NCBI RefSeq assembly: GCF_005222835.1
Contig: NZ_STGA01000028.1
Coordinates: 1-64,000, forward strand
Direction of reading: 5' to 3'
Source of the DNA: Rhizobium sp. FKY42
GTDB lineage: Bacteria > Pseudomonadota > Alphaproteobacteria > Rhizobiales > Rhizobiaceae
Length of the DNA stretch: 64,000 nt
The notes beneath the pieces were generated by a model. It did not search any database. It was not told the origin of the DNA and was given only the letters and a program-made list of their open reading frames with translations. Positions 17,630 to 26,375 of the stretch are shown here, piece by piece. The translations under genes were made by a program, and so were the position numbers. Numbering within the stretch: the first letter of the stretch is position 1; every line of letters starts with the position of its first letter.

Positions 17630-18529
17630 TTGAAGAACATCAATCTGAACTTGCTCACGGTCCTTCACGCCTTGCTTGAGACAGGATCTGTCTCTCAGGC
17701 GGCAGAGCAGATTGGCAGAACGCCTTCGGCAGTCAGCACAGCATTGGCGCAATTGCGCGAGATCCTGAACGATCCTCTTTTCATCCGGTCGGGCAGCCGA
17801 TTGCAGCCAACCGTTCGGGCAGCAGCCCTTTCGCAGCCGGTCCGCGATATTGTGGATGCCATTGGCACGATCTTCGAAAAGACGGAATTCGATCCCGCCC
17901 AGTCTGACCGCGCTTTTGTCATCGCGGCAACAGATACGCTGGTGGTGGAAGCCGGAGCACCACTCATCCGGGCCTTGCGTCAAAAAGCGCCCAATATGTC
18001 TATCCAGTTCAAGGGGCTTGAAACGGGCCTGCCGGAAGATCTGGCCAATCGGGAAACAGACTTTGTCTTCCTGCCTGAGATCGCCCTGGACAGTCTGGCG
18101 CCCGTACCTTTGACCTATGAGGCGCTATCAACCATCCGGCTGGATTCCGTCCTGATGTGCGCAGACAACCCCTTGTCGCATCGCGAGAGCCTTACGTTAC
18201 CGGAAATTTACGGGCGTCCCACCATTGCCTTTCGGCCAACTGATGCCTTCACGAAGTCGGCTCGCTCGCACCCGATGATGCATCTGGCCTCCGTAGTCCA
18301 TGTCACCAAGAATCTGACTATCCCGGCTCTCCTGGAAGGAACAGATCTTCTGGCCGTTGTTACCCGCGAACTGGCAAAACGGGAGGTCTCAGGTCGCAAT
18401 CTGACATCGATACCTCTGGAGCCGCCCATGATCCTGCCCTTTGGTCTTGTATGGTCGGCCATGCTGGATCGTGACGATGCTCATCAATGGTTGCGCGGCG
18501 TCATCAAAGGGTTGTTCGGCAAGAATTGA
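17630..18529 (+). CDS. LysR-family transcriptional regulator
   Basis: 299 residues: N-terminal winged helix-turn-helix (LLTVLHALLETGSVSQAA then GRTPSAVSTALAQLR, residues 7-45) and a periplasmic-binding-like effector domain from about 90. It is divergent from the Rieske oxygenase operon and presumably controls it. The start is unusual: the frame has no ATG or GTG between an in-frame stop at 17597 and the domain. TTG at 17630 is given here, but the ribosome site GGGAGG (17604-17609) is 20 nt away from it and only 5 nt from an in-frame ATT at 17615, which would add five residues. Confidence 0.9.
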   Translation: MKNINLNLLTVLHALLETGSVSQAAEQIGRTPSAVSTALAQLREILNDPLFIRSGSRLQPTVRAAALSQPVRDIVDAIGTIFEKTEFDPAQSDRAFVIAATDTLVVEAGAPLIRALRQKAPNMSIQFKGLETGLPEDLANRETDFVFLPEIALDSLAPVPLTYEALSTIRLDSVLMCADNPLSHRESLTLPEIYGRPTIAFRPTDAFTKSARSHPMMHLASVVHVTKNLTIPALLEGTDLLAVVTRELAKREVSGRNLTSIPLEPPMILPFGLVWSAMLDRDDAHQWLRGVIKGLFGKN

Positions 18530-18566
18530 CGATGATCGGCTGGGTTTGCCGCTTATCCCTATTCTG

Positions 18567-19550
18567 TCACATCCGCCAGACAAGCGCACCGCCGGACATG
18601 CCAGCGCCGGCAGCCGTCATCAGTAGCGTCTCACCCTGCCGAAATGCCTGTTGCCCGTTTGTCAGCGAGAGCGAGAGCGGAATGGTGGCCGCTGACGAAT
18701 TCCCATAGTCGCCAAGCGTCCGAACCGAGCGGCTGAAATGGATGCCAAGTCGCTCGCTCAAGGCATCGATAATACGACTGTTTGCCTGATGCGGCATGAA
18801 CCGGTCGATATCACTCGCAGCCAATCCTGCCCTTTCCAGTGCTACGGTGGTGCAATCGCCCATCATGCTGACGGCAAGCGAAAAGACCTTCCGGCCATCG
18901 CGCATCGACATTCTCGTTTCCTCAAGCTCCATGGTCATTTCGAATGGCCGGACAGAGCCGCCTGCGGCAATGCCGATCAGGTCGTAGTGGGAGCCATCGG
19001 AGATGAGCTCCGAGCCAAGAAGACCGCCGTTTCTCTGTGTCGAAGGGGTTAGCACCACGGCACCGGCTGCATCCGCAAACAGAATGGCGCTGGCTCTCTC
19101 CTGCCAGTTGATACGGCGGCTGAGAATATTGGCAGCAACAACGAGCACCGCCTTGCCCTGCGTTCTGACGAAGCCATCGGCAAGTACCAACGCCTGAACG
19201 AAACCACAGCAGGCCCCGGCAAGATCAATCGCACCGGACCTTTCAAGACCCAGCCGATGCGCAAGAAGCGGGGCAGATGGCGGCAGGAGGTGGTCAGGCG
19301 TAGAGGTGGCGAGCAAGATCAATCCAATCTCATGCCGCGCAAGCCCAGCCTCATCGAGAGCCATGGCTCCGGCCTTCGCCGCCATGTCCGTCAACCGTTC
19401 ATCCGGCATGGCCCAGTGCCTCGCGCGAATACCGGTACGGTTCTCGATCCAGCCGGTATCCAAGCCGAAATGAGCCTCCAGCTCCGCATTTTCCACGCGT
19501 CGTTCGGGCACGTAGTGGCCGAAGCCTGCCATATGGCTGCTGGTGATCAT
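18567..19550 (-). CDS. bioZ: BioZ, KAS III-like enzyme of pimeloyl-ACP synthesis
   Basis: 327-residue beta-ketoacyl-ACP synthase III homologue. The thiolase-fold triad is visible: Cys in GACCGF near residue 115, His in MPHQANSRI near 252 and Asn in YGNSSAAT near 284. Position as the last gene of a biotin operon, overlapping bioA by 4 nt, identifies it as BioZ rather than housekeeping FabH. In Agrobacterium BioZ condenses glutaryl-CoA with malonyl-ACP to start the pimelate moiety, bypassing BioC/BioH (established knowledge). Confidence 0.9.
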   Translation of the reverse strand: MITSSHMAGFGHYVPERRVENAELEAHFGLDTGWIENRTGIRARHWAMPDERLTDMAAKAGAMALDEAGLARHEIGLILLATSTPDHLLPPSAPLLAHRLGLERSGAIDLAGACCGFVQALVLADGFVRTQGKAVLVVAANILSRRINWQERASAILFADAAGAVVLTPSTQRNGGLLGSELISDGSHYDLIGIAAGGSVRPFEMTMELEETRMSMRDGRKVFSLAVSMMGDCTTVALERAGLAASDIDRFMPHQANSRIIDALSERLGIHFSRSVRTLGDYGNSSAATIPLSLSLTNGQQAFRQGETLLMTAAGAGMSGGALVWRM

Positions 19551-20812
19551 AAGGCACCTCTTGCCAGTTGCTCGATGCCTTCCGAAATCACGTTATAGGC
19601 CAGATCCAGATCGGCTTGCGTCACACAGTAGGGCGGCATCAGGTAGATGACGTTGCCCAACGGACGGATCAGTACGCCACGCTCGCGGAAAAACCGCCGC
19701 AGCTTTGGCCCGACATTGGACAGATAGCCGCCCGCCGGAACAGCGAGTTCTACAACAGCAATGGTGCCCATCTGGCGCAGATCGGCTATACGGGCGTTGC
19801 CTTCAAGCTGCCAAAGCCTGTGCCGGTGCAAGTCCTCGACTGTCCGGATCCGGTCGAGAACAGGTTCGCTCTTCCAGATATCGAGGTTGGCCACGGCGGC
19901 GGCGCAGGCTATGGGATTGGCCGTATAGGAGCTTGAGTGGAAGAAGGTCTTGCGCCGGTCCGTGGAGTAATGCGCCTCGAAGATTTCCGAAGTCGCCAGT
20001 GTGGCAGCGAGTGGCAGTGCCCCGCCGGTGATGCCCTTGGAAAGGCACAGGATATCCGGGGTGATCTGCGCCTGTTCGCAAGCCAGCAGCGTGCCGGTTC
20101 GACCCCAGCCTGTCATCACCTCATCGGCAATCAGAAATACCCCATAGTGTCGGGTAATCTCCCGAAAGCGGGCGAGGAGCTGCGGCGGGTACATCCTCAT
20201 GCCGCCTGCCCCCAGCACCAGCGGCTCAACCAGAAGAGCGGCAGTCTGACCCGAGCGGCACAAGCCTTCCAGGCTATCCAGCACCTCCTGCTCACCGCCC
20301 GCCTCAGGAAACGGAATCACGTCTACGCCGAACAGGAGCGGCTCGTAGGCGGCGTTGAATACGCCCCGCTCGCCCATCGACATGGTACCAATCGTATCGC
20401 CATGGTAACTGTGCTCCATGACGATGATGCGAGACCGCTTCTCGCCGCGATTGTGAAAGGTGCCGAGTGCCATCTTGAGCGCCACTTCAACAGCGGTCGA
20501 TCCGCTATCGGAATAAAAAACGTGGTTCAGGCCCTGCGGAGCGAGCTTCACTAATCCCTTGGCCAATTCTTCCGCCGGTTCGTGGCTGTATTCGGCGAAG
20601 ATGACCTGATCGTAACGATCCACCGCGTGGCGAATTGCCTGCATGATCAGCGGATGCCGATGACCATGGGTAATGACCCACCAGGATGAGATGGCATCGA
20701 GTACGCGCCTTCCGCTCTCCTCGATCAGATAGGCCCCATCGGTTGCCGCTATCTTCTGAAAAGCCGGTTCAAGCGCATGTTGAGTGAAGGGATGCCAGAT
20801 CGGGGATGTCAT
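19547..20812 (-). CDS. bioA: Adenosylmethionine-8-amino-7-oxononanoate aminotransferase BioA
   Basis: 421-residue PLP enzyme (fold type I, class III aminotransferase) that makes 7,8-diaminopelargonic acid. Start [13 protein letters not shown] is characteristic; [13 protein letters not shown] near residues 42-54, [11 protein letters not shown] (PLP-contacting Asp) and [12 protein letters not shown] (PLP lysine near 270) are all present. Overlaps bioD by 4 nt and bioZ by 4 nt, so the operon is fully coupled. Confidence 0.97.
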   Translation of the reverse strand: MTSPIWHPFTQHALEPAFQKIAATDGAYLIEESGRRVLDAISSWWVITHGHRHPLIMQAIRHAVDRYDQVIFAEYSHEPAEELAKGLVKLAPQGLNHVFYSDSGSTAVEVALKMALGTFHNRGEKRSRIIVMEHSYHGDTIGTMSMGERGVFNAAYEPLLFGVDVIPFPEAGGEQEVLDSLEGLCRSGQTAALLVEPLVLGAGGMRMYPPQLLARFREITRHYGVFLIADEVMTGWGRTGTLLACEQAQITPDILCLSKGITGGALPLAATLATSEIFEAHYSTDRRKTFFHSSSYTANPIACAAAVANLDIWKSEPVLDRIRTVEDLHRHRLWQLEGNARIADLRQMGTIAVVELAVPAGGYLSNVGPKLRRFFRERGVLIRPLGNVIYLMPPYCVTQADLDLAYNVISEGIEQLARGAL

Positions 20813-21447
20813 GCCGCAGGCCCCTTGAATTCGGCAGGATCGAAATGGTCCGCAAAGGCCAAGCGCAATGTTTGCGGGTCCAGTCTTTCCAGCTGTGGAA
20901 GTCGACCAAGGATGCGGACCTGTCCCAGTTCTGCAATGATTGCCTGACTATCGCGAACTTCCTCACCGACAAAGGCAACGCCGAGGATCGGGATGTGGCG
21001 CGCCCGCATGGCCTCCAGCGACAGAAGGGTGTGGTTGATGGTGCCGAGCGCGGTTCTGGCACAGAGGATGGTGGGTAACTGCCAGCGCGCGAAGACATCC
21101 GCATAGGTGACGCTCCGGGTCAGCGGCACCAGAAGCCCACCGGCCCCTTCGATCACCAGGGGCCATTCCACCTGCGGCGGAACAAGTGCAAGGGGGTCGA
21201 TCTCGACACCATCGATCTGCGCGGCCAAATGGGGAGAGGCAGGCGTCCTCAGCTTCCACGCTTCCGGCAGAATTCGAACCGGCTCGGCCCCGGCAAGACG
21301 TGCTACCAGTTCGCTGTCGGTTTTCTCCTCCAGCCCGCTCTGCACCGGCTTCCAGTAATGGGCCTCCAGTGCCTGAACGAGCGCTGCGGAAAATACGGTT
21401 TTCCCGATGCCGGTATCCGTGCCGGTCACGACGAAGGTTCGGCTCAT
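20809..21447 (-). CDS. bioD: Dethiobiotin synthetase BioD
   Basis: 212-residue ATP-dependent carboxylase that closes the ureido ring of dethiobiotin. The P-loop GTDTGIGKT occurs at residues 8-16, followed by KPVQSG near 33 and [10 protein letters not shown] near 102, the three conserved BioD elements. Four-nucleotide overlaps on both sides (with bioF and bioA). Confidence 0.96.
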   Translation of the reverse strand: MSRTFVVTGTDTGIGKTVFSAALVQALEAHYWKPVQSGLEEKTDSELVARLAGAEPVRILPEAWKLRTPASPHLAAQIDGVEIDPLALVPPQVEWPLVIEGAGGLLVPLTRSVTYADVFARWQLPTILCARTALGTINHTLLSLEAMRARHIPILGVAFVGEEVRDSQAIIAELGQVRILGRLPQLERLDPQTLRLAFADHFDPAEFKGPAA

Positions 21448-22583
21448 CTCTCGTCTTCCAGAATGCGCGCCAGTTGATCGACCATTCGTTCAATTATCTC
21501 TTGGTCGACGTTGAGGGTAATGGTGATGCGCAGCCGCGCCGTGCGGGCGGGAACGGTGGGTGGGCGAATGGCACGGATATCGAAGCCCGCCGCCTGCAGT
21601 TTTTCAGCGACCCGAACAGCCTTGCCATCCTCCCCAAGGAGAACGGGAATGATCTGTGTTCCGCTCGTGGGAAGGCCCAGCCTCTCGCCAATCTTGTTGT
21701 TGGCGAAGGCCGCCAGATCCTGCAGTGCCTTTCGTCTTTGTGGTTCCGCCTGTATCAGCGCCAATGCCTCCCGCACGGCAAGTGCCTGCAGCGGCGGGGG
21801 TGCCGTGGCATAGATGAATGGACGGGCGCGATTGATGAGGAAGTCGCACATCAAACGGCTGGCACCGACCAGACCGCCAAAGGCACCCAGTGCCTTGCCG
21901 CAGGTATGAAGCGTGATGACATCCTCCCGCCCTTCAAACGTAGCGGCCAGCCCGCGGCCATTCGGACCGTGGACACCGGTCGCATGCGCTTCATCGATTA
22001 CCAGAAAGGCGCCGTAACGCTCGGCAATTTCGGCCAGATCTGCCAAGGGTGCGACATCGCCATCCATTGAATAGAGGCTTTCCACGACGATCCACGGGCA
22101 GCCCTTGCCGCCTCCTTGCCGCCAGGACTTCAGCGTCGCCTCGAAGGCATGCGCGTCGTTGTGGGGTATGCTCAATGCGTCGGCGCGACTGGCGCGGATA
22201 CCATCATAGGCACTGGCATGAACCAAAGCATCGTAGAGAATCAGATCGCCAGCTTGCGGCAGTGTGGAGAGAATAGCGAGATTGGCGCTGTAGCCGCCGC
22301 CGAAATAGAGCATGCGCTGAGCACCAAAAAAGCGGGCTGCCTCTGCCTCCAGTTCCTCGTGTTCTTCATGATGGCCGCGCAAAAGCCGTGAACCGCCGGA
22401 CCCCGTAGCCACACCCCTTTGCAGGGCTTCAATCAACCGGGCAGCAAGTTCGGGCGAGCGAGCCAATCCAAGGTAATCGTTCGAGCTGAGATCCACACCA
22501 TTTGGAAGTGACAATCGGCGCAGCCGACCACGCGATGCCAGAACATCCAGTTTATCACCGTGAGGATGGGAAAGCTTTATCAT
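21444..22583 (-). CDS. bioF: 8-amino-7-oxononanoate synthase BioF
   Basis: 379-residue PLP alpha-oxoamine synthase joining pimeloyl-ACP and alanine. Visible: [11 protein letters not shown] near 32-42, [19 protein letters not shown] near 71-89, [10 protein letters not shown] near 196-205 and [12 protein letters not shown] with the PLP lysine near 229. It is the first gene of bioF-bioD-bioA-bioZ; bioB, which leads this operon in related Agrobacterium, is absent. The ATG at 22583 has no recognisable Shine-Dalgarno site and lies one base after a BioR-like box, so translation initiation may be unusual or the leader rearranged. Confidence 0.96.
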   Translation of the reverse strand: MIKLSHPHGDKLDVLASRGRLRRLSLPNGVDLSSNDYLGLARSPELAARLIEALQRGVATGSGGSRLLRGHHEEHEELEAEAARFFGAQRMLYFGGGYSANLAILSTLPQAGDLILYDALVHASAYDGIRASRADALSIPHNDAHAFEATLKSWRQGGGKGCPWIVVESLYSMDGDVAPLADLAEIAERYGAFLVIDEAHATGVHGPNGRGLAATFEGREDVITLHTCGKALGAFGGLVGASRLMCDFLINRARPFIYATAPPPLQALAVREALALIQAEPQRRKALQDLAAFANNKIGERLGLPTSGTQIIPVLLGEDGKAVRVAEKLQAAGFDIRAIRPPTVPARTARLRITITLNVDQEIIERMVDQLARILEDER

Positions 22584-22584
22584 T

Positions 22585-22656
22585 TTGTAGATAATTCACT
22601 CGCGCACGATTTCACTCAGCGTGAATTAGCCAATCTTTCCGCAAAATTATAGATAA
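22585..22656 (-). promoter_or_regulatory. bio operon promoter with two BioR-type boxes
   Basis: A perfect match to the BioR consensus TTATMKATAA lies at 22647-22656 (TTATAGATAA on the plus strand) and overlaps a canonical TATAAT -10 element reading leftwards (22646-22651). A second copy with one mismatch, TTGTAGATAA, lies at 22585-22594, directly next to the bioF start codon. BioR is the GntR-family biotin repressor of alphaproteobacteria (established); its gene is not in this window. Confidence 0.8.
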
Positions 22657-22670
22657 AATATTTCGAAACA

Positions 22671-22699
22671 AAAAAAGAGGCAGAGTTTTTCTCCGCCTC
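22671..22699 (-). terminator. Intrinsic terminator of the glycan-use operon
   Basis: Inverted repeat with arms 22677-22685 and 22691-22699 (9 bp, one internal mismatch, 5-nt loop), followed on the minus strand by six T residues (22676-22671). It lies 22 nt after the GH43 stop and separates that operon from the bio promoter. Confidence 0.85.
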
Positions 22700-22720
22700 A
22701 GGTCAAGGTTGCAGGAAAGG

Positions 22721-24328
22721 TTAGATGCTTTGGTATGCGAAGCTGAGGAAGTCTGCCGGTTTTGCGCGTCCGGTAATGTCGAAGGCGATCATACCGGCGA
22801 AGGCACCCGTGAAGGATCCATGCTCGCCTCGCCCGCCTTCATCGGAGACCACCCCCGCATCCAGCAGCGGGCCGATGGACTGCCAGCTCGTCTCCTCAGC
22901 AGTTCGGTAGAAGAATTGCAGATCGTTTTCGTGGATATCCATCGCCAGATGCACCGGCCCATCGGGCACAGCGACCCCGCTTCCGATGGGAAACTGCATG
23001 CGCGCATGTGGAAAGTCGCCGGGGCATGAGAAAATGGTGACGACCCGACCAAGCTTCTCATGCAGGGTTACGACAAGCGCATGGAATTTGTGGCGATTGT
23101 AGTAATGGGTGAGACCCGCCGCCTGCTGGTAGGTTTCCGGCTGAAACTCCAGGACCGTCTCTGCACGGAAAATGTGATGCTCCTGCCTGCGTGCGACGAG
23201 CGCCTGCTCGAACCAGGATCCGATGCTTTCACGCCCATAAAGCCGCAAGGCTCCCGACCTTGCCGACAGAGAGAAAATACGCGCGGGCTCCGGCGTTCGC
23301 AGCCATTGAAAATCCTTCTGAAGTTCGGGCCCGTCGAAGAAATAATCAATCCGGTCCGGTTGCTTTTCGGGCTCCACATCGGCAGGTGCTGGCACATGGA
23401 CGGCTGGCACCATGCCCCCATGGGCGAGATAAAGCCAGTCGTCTTTCCAGACGCATTTCTGCAAGGCAGTTTCGCGACCCAGTGTACAGCGGCGTTTGGG
23501 TGCCATAGGTCGTCCGCACAGGTGGGTGTGATAGGCCTCACCCTCCGGCGTCTCGACATATTGCCCGTGGCCTGCTCGTTGCAGAACGGCATCCGGCGCA
23601 TCCTTGGAGGTGATGAGATGCGTTTCCGGATGCATTTCATAAGGGCCATCAATATTGCGGGACCGCGCCATGGTCACTGCATGGTCGTAGCCGGTGCCAC
23701 CTTCAGCGGTGGTGAGGTAGTACCAGCCATTGCGCTTGAAGAGGTGCGCGCCCTCCACCAGCCCATGCGGGCTACCGGCAAAAATGTTCCTGATCGGTCC
23801 CTTCAGGCTCTGTGTCTTCGCATCCCATTCCTGCAACAGAATACCGTCAAAGGCCGGATGCTTCGGCGCGCCGCCATAGCTTTCAGTACGGTGGTTCCAT
23901 TGCATGTTCAGAAACCATTTGCGCCCGTCATCATCGTGGAAGAGCGACGGATCGAAGCCGGAGGAGTTTACATAGACCGGATCTGACCATTCGCCTTCGA
24001 TCGTCGGCGAGGTCACGATGTAGTTGTGGGCATCCTTGAAGTTGCCGTCGAGGCGCTTCACATCAGTGTAGACCAGCCAGAACAGCCCGTCGGCATAGGA
24101 AAGGCACGGCGCCCAGATGCCGCAGCTATCCGGGTTGCCCCGCATATCCAGCTGGCTTTTGCGATCCAGCGGACGGCGCACCAGCGTCCAATTCACCAGA
24201 TCGCGTGAATGGTGGATCTGTACGCCCGGATACCATTCGAATGTCGAGGTCGCGATATAGTAATCCTCGCCCACCCGGCAGATGGAAGGGTCGGGATTGA
24301 ATCCGGGCAGAATTGGATTGCGGATCAT
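22721..24328 (-). CDS. Glycoside hydrolase family 43, beta-xylosidase-like
   Basis: About 535 residues. The five-bladed propeller starts NPILPGFNPDPSICRVGEDY, with the general base Asp in NPDP near residue 13; the pKa-tuning Asp is in SSGFDPSLFHDDDG and the acid Glu in LVEGAHLFKRNGWYYL. A C-terminal concanavalin-like domain (about 330-535) is typical of bacterial GH43 beta-xylosidases active on short xylo- or arabino-oligosaccharides. No signal peptide, so it is cytoplasmic. GGAGGA favours the ATG at 24328 over that at 24334. Last gene of the operon, before a terminator. Confidence 0.92.
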   Translation of the reverse strand: MIRNPILPGFNPDPSICRVGEDYYIATSTFEWYPGVQIHHSRDLVNWTLVRRPLDRKSQLDMRGNPDSCGIWAPCLSYADGLFWLVYTDVKRLDGNFKDAHNYIVTSPTIEGEWSDPVYVNSSGFDPSLFHDDDGRKWFLNMQWNHRTESYGGAPKHPAFDGILLQEWDAKTQSLKGPIRNIFAGSPHGLVEGAHLFKRNGWYYLTTAEGGTGYDHAVTMARSRNIDGPYEMHPETHLITSKDAPDAVLQRAGHGQYVETPEGEAYHTHLCGRPMAPKRRCTLGRETALQKCVWKDDWLYLAHGGMVPAVHVPAPADVEPEKQPDRIDYFFDGPELQKDFQWLRTPEPARIFSLSARSGALRLYGRESIGSWFEQALVARRQEHHIFRAETVLEFQPETYQQAAGLTHYYNRHKFHALVVTLHEKLGRVVTIFSCPGDFPHARMQFPIGSGVAVPDGPVHLAMDIHENDLQFFYRTAEETSWQSIGPLLDAGVVSDEGGRGEHGSFTGAFAGMIAFDITGRAKPADFLSFAYQSI

Positions 24329-24398
24329 GGTCATTCCTCCTCAATGTTCGTGCAAGCCGGTCTCACCTCCTCAAGCGAGACCGGCTTGACCCTGCACC

Positions 24399-25532
24399 CT
24401 ACCGCAACAGCGCCAGCGCCTCGTCGATGCCAAGCGCTGCGGGCTGGGTGCAGGTTGTGGTCATGTCGATAAAGCGGCCCTCTTCGCCCGACTTCAGAAT
24501 GGATGTCATGACATCAATCCCGTGCAGGGCGCGGTCTAGAGAGCAGCGGGCATCGCGGCCCTCGATCAGCGCCATGGCCATGTCGGCAAGACCTGCCGTG
24601 CGGTAGTTGGCGCGCGGGCCGCGCGGGCTTTCCTGATTGTCCTTGGCGAAGGGGTGATCCCACATCTCGAGCGGCTGGATATCCATGCTGCGACCGGATG
24701 TCTCAACCTTGCCGCCGAAGAAGTTCGGGTCCGGCACGTAGATCGAGCCCTCGGTGCCATAGAGCTCCATATTGGCATGGCGGTGAGACCAGACATCCCA
24801 GCTTGCGGAAAGCGTGATCGTCGCACCGCTGACGAATTCCAGCAGAGCATGGATGTTGGTCGGCGTCTCGACCGGGATTTCCGTTCCCGCCAGTGGCTGA
24901 CTGGTAATGGTACGGGTCGGGTTCGCCATGGAGGTGAGTGCTCCGACGCGTTTGACCGGCCCGATCAGGTTGATGAGGTTGGCAATATAATAGGGACCGA
25001 GATCGAGGATGGGGCCACCGCCTGCCAGAAAGAAGAAGCCGGGGTTTGGGTGCCACATTTCCATGCCGGGGCTCATGACATGGCATGTGCCCGAAGTGAT
25101 GCGCCCGACTGTGCCTTCATCAATCGTCTTGCGCGCAAGCTGATGCGAACCGCCGAGGAAGGTGTCCGGTGCGCAGCCGATTGCGAGGTTCTTCGCCTTG
25201 GCCAGAGCCCGCAACTCCTCGCCCTCCCCTAGAGAAAGCACCAGCGGTTTTTCCGAATAGACGTGCTTGCCCGCCTCCAAGATGGCCTTCGACACCGAGA
25301 AATGCGTGGCAGGAATGGTCAAGTTGACGATGACGTCGAGTTCGTCATTCGCCAGCAGTTCCTCAACGGTCTGTGCTTTCACACCATATTCTTCGGCGCG
25401 AAGTTGCGCAGCGTTCGGGTTGATGTCTGCACAAGCCAGCATCTTCAATCCCTTGAAGAGCGGGGCGAGCGACAGATAGGTGGTTGAGATATTGCCGCAT
25501 CCAATGATGCCGACGCCCAATTCCTTGGTCAT
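24399..25532 (-). CDS. Gfo/Idh/MocA family oxidoreductase
   Basis: 377-residue NAD(P)-dependent sugar oxidoreductase with N-terminal Rossmann site GIIGCGNISTTYL near 8-20 and the EKPLVLSLGEG lysine motif near 94-104, characteristic of the family. The C-terminal half is the open beta-sheet substrate domain. Coupled in an operon with a sugar epimerase and two glycosidases, it probably acts on a sugar or cyclitol released by them; the substrate is unknown. Confidence 0.9.
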   Translation of the reverse strand: MTKELGVGIIGCGNISTTYLSLAPLFKGLKMLACADINPNAAQLRAEEYGVKAQTVEELLANDELDVIVNLTIPATHFSVSKAILEAGKHVYSEKPLVLSLGEGEELRALAKAKNLAIGCAPDTFLGGSHQLARKTIDEGTVGRITSGTCHVMSPGMEMWHPNPGFFFLAGGGPILDLGPYYIANLINLIGPVKRVGALTSMANPTRTITSQPLAGTEIPVETPTNIHALLEFVSGATITLSASWDVWSHRHANMELYGTEGSIYVPDPNFFGGKVETSGRSMDIQPLEMWDHPFAKDNQESPRGPRANYRTAGLADMAMALIEGRDARCSLDRALHGIDVMTSILKSGEEGRFIDMTTTCTQPAALGIDEALALLR

Positions 25533-25559
25533 GGGAAACTCCGAAACTCCGTTCAGGTG

Positions 25560-26321
25560 TCAATAAGTCTGGAAGGATGCGATCGAGCGGGAAATCAGCC
25601 GATCGACGTCCTTCGGATTGTCGTGCTCCAGCACAAAGTGCTTTGCCGAGGTATGCCGCAGCTTTGCCATCAGGTCGCGCCAGGGAACAATGCCGTGACC
25701 CACATCCGCCCAGCCATCCTCATCGGTATTTTCGCCATTCGGCGCGATGTCCTTCACGTGAACCGCCTGGATGCGCTTGACTTCCTTCTCGATCCAGCTG
25801 AACGGGTCCGCCTTGCCGCGAATGACCCAGGCGATATCAGCCTCCCAGGCAAGATCCGGTCCGCCTGCAAAGATCTGCTCCTGCGGTGTGGAGCCGTCTT
25901 CCAGCGCCTGGAATTCAAAGTCGTGGTTATGCCAGCCGAAGACATAACCGGCGTCCTGATAGCGCTTGCCCGCTTCTGCCAGACGTTGTCCGAAGGCATA
26001 CCAGCCTTTGGCATCCGTCGGACGCTGGTCCGGCATCAGATAGGGGCAATAGATCGCTTCGATGCCCAGCACCTTGGCAATCTTGAACGCCTGTTCCGGT
26101 TGTTTCTCCAGAAGATCAAGACCGAAATGGCCTGTTGGCATCTTCAGGCCGTTGGCGTCCAGGTCTGCACGGAGCCCCTCAAGTGCTGCATCATCCATGG
26201 TGGCATAGATGCCGCCATAGCCTTCGACCGTCTTGTAACCGGCTGCTGCGAGCTTCTTCAGGGTTTCGGACAGAGGCGGAAAGTTGCGGGCGCTGTAGAG
26301 CTGGAAGCCAAGTTCAGTCAT
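25560..26321 (-). CDS. Sugar phosphate isomerase/epimerase, xylose isomerase-like TIM barrel
   Basis: 253 residues of the AP-endonuclease-2/IolE-like TIM barrel family. Segments FGWHNHDFEF, DLAWEADIAWVIRGKADP and VHVKDIAPNGE contribute the usual Glu/His/Asp metal ligands. AAGGA precedes the ATG. It lies between the GH2 and Gfo/Idh genes, a pairing common in pathways where a sugar is oxidised to the keto form, epimerised and reduced again (family knowledge); direct proof is lacking. Confidence 0.88.
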   Translation of the reverse strand: MTELGFQLYSARNFPPLSETLKKLAAAGYKTVEGYGGIYATMDDAALEGLRADLDANGLKMPTGHFGLDLLEKQPEQAFKIAKVLGIEAIYCPYLMPDQRPTDAKGWYAFGQRLAEAGKRYQDAGYVFGWHNHDFEFQALEDGSTPQEQIFAGGPDLAWEADIAWVIRGKADPFSWIEKEVKRIQAVHVKDIAPNGENTDEDGWADVGHGIVPWRDLMAKLRHTSAKHFVLEHDNPKDVDRLISRSIASFQTY

Positions 26322-26375
26322 GTCATCCTTCCGGGCTGAGGGCAGCCCATGTTCATCAAAGGTTGGCCCGCTCGC

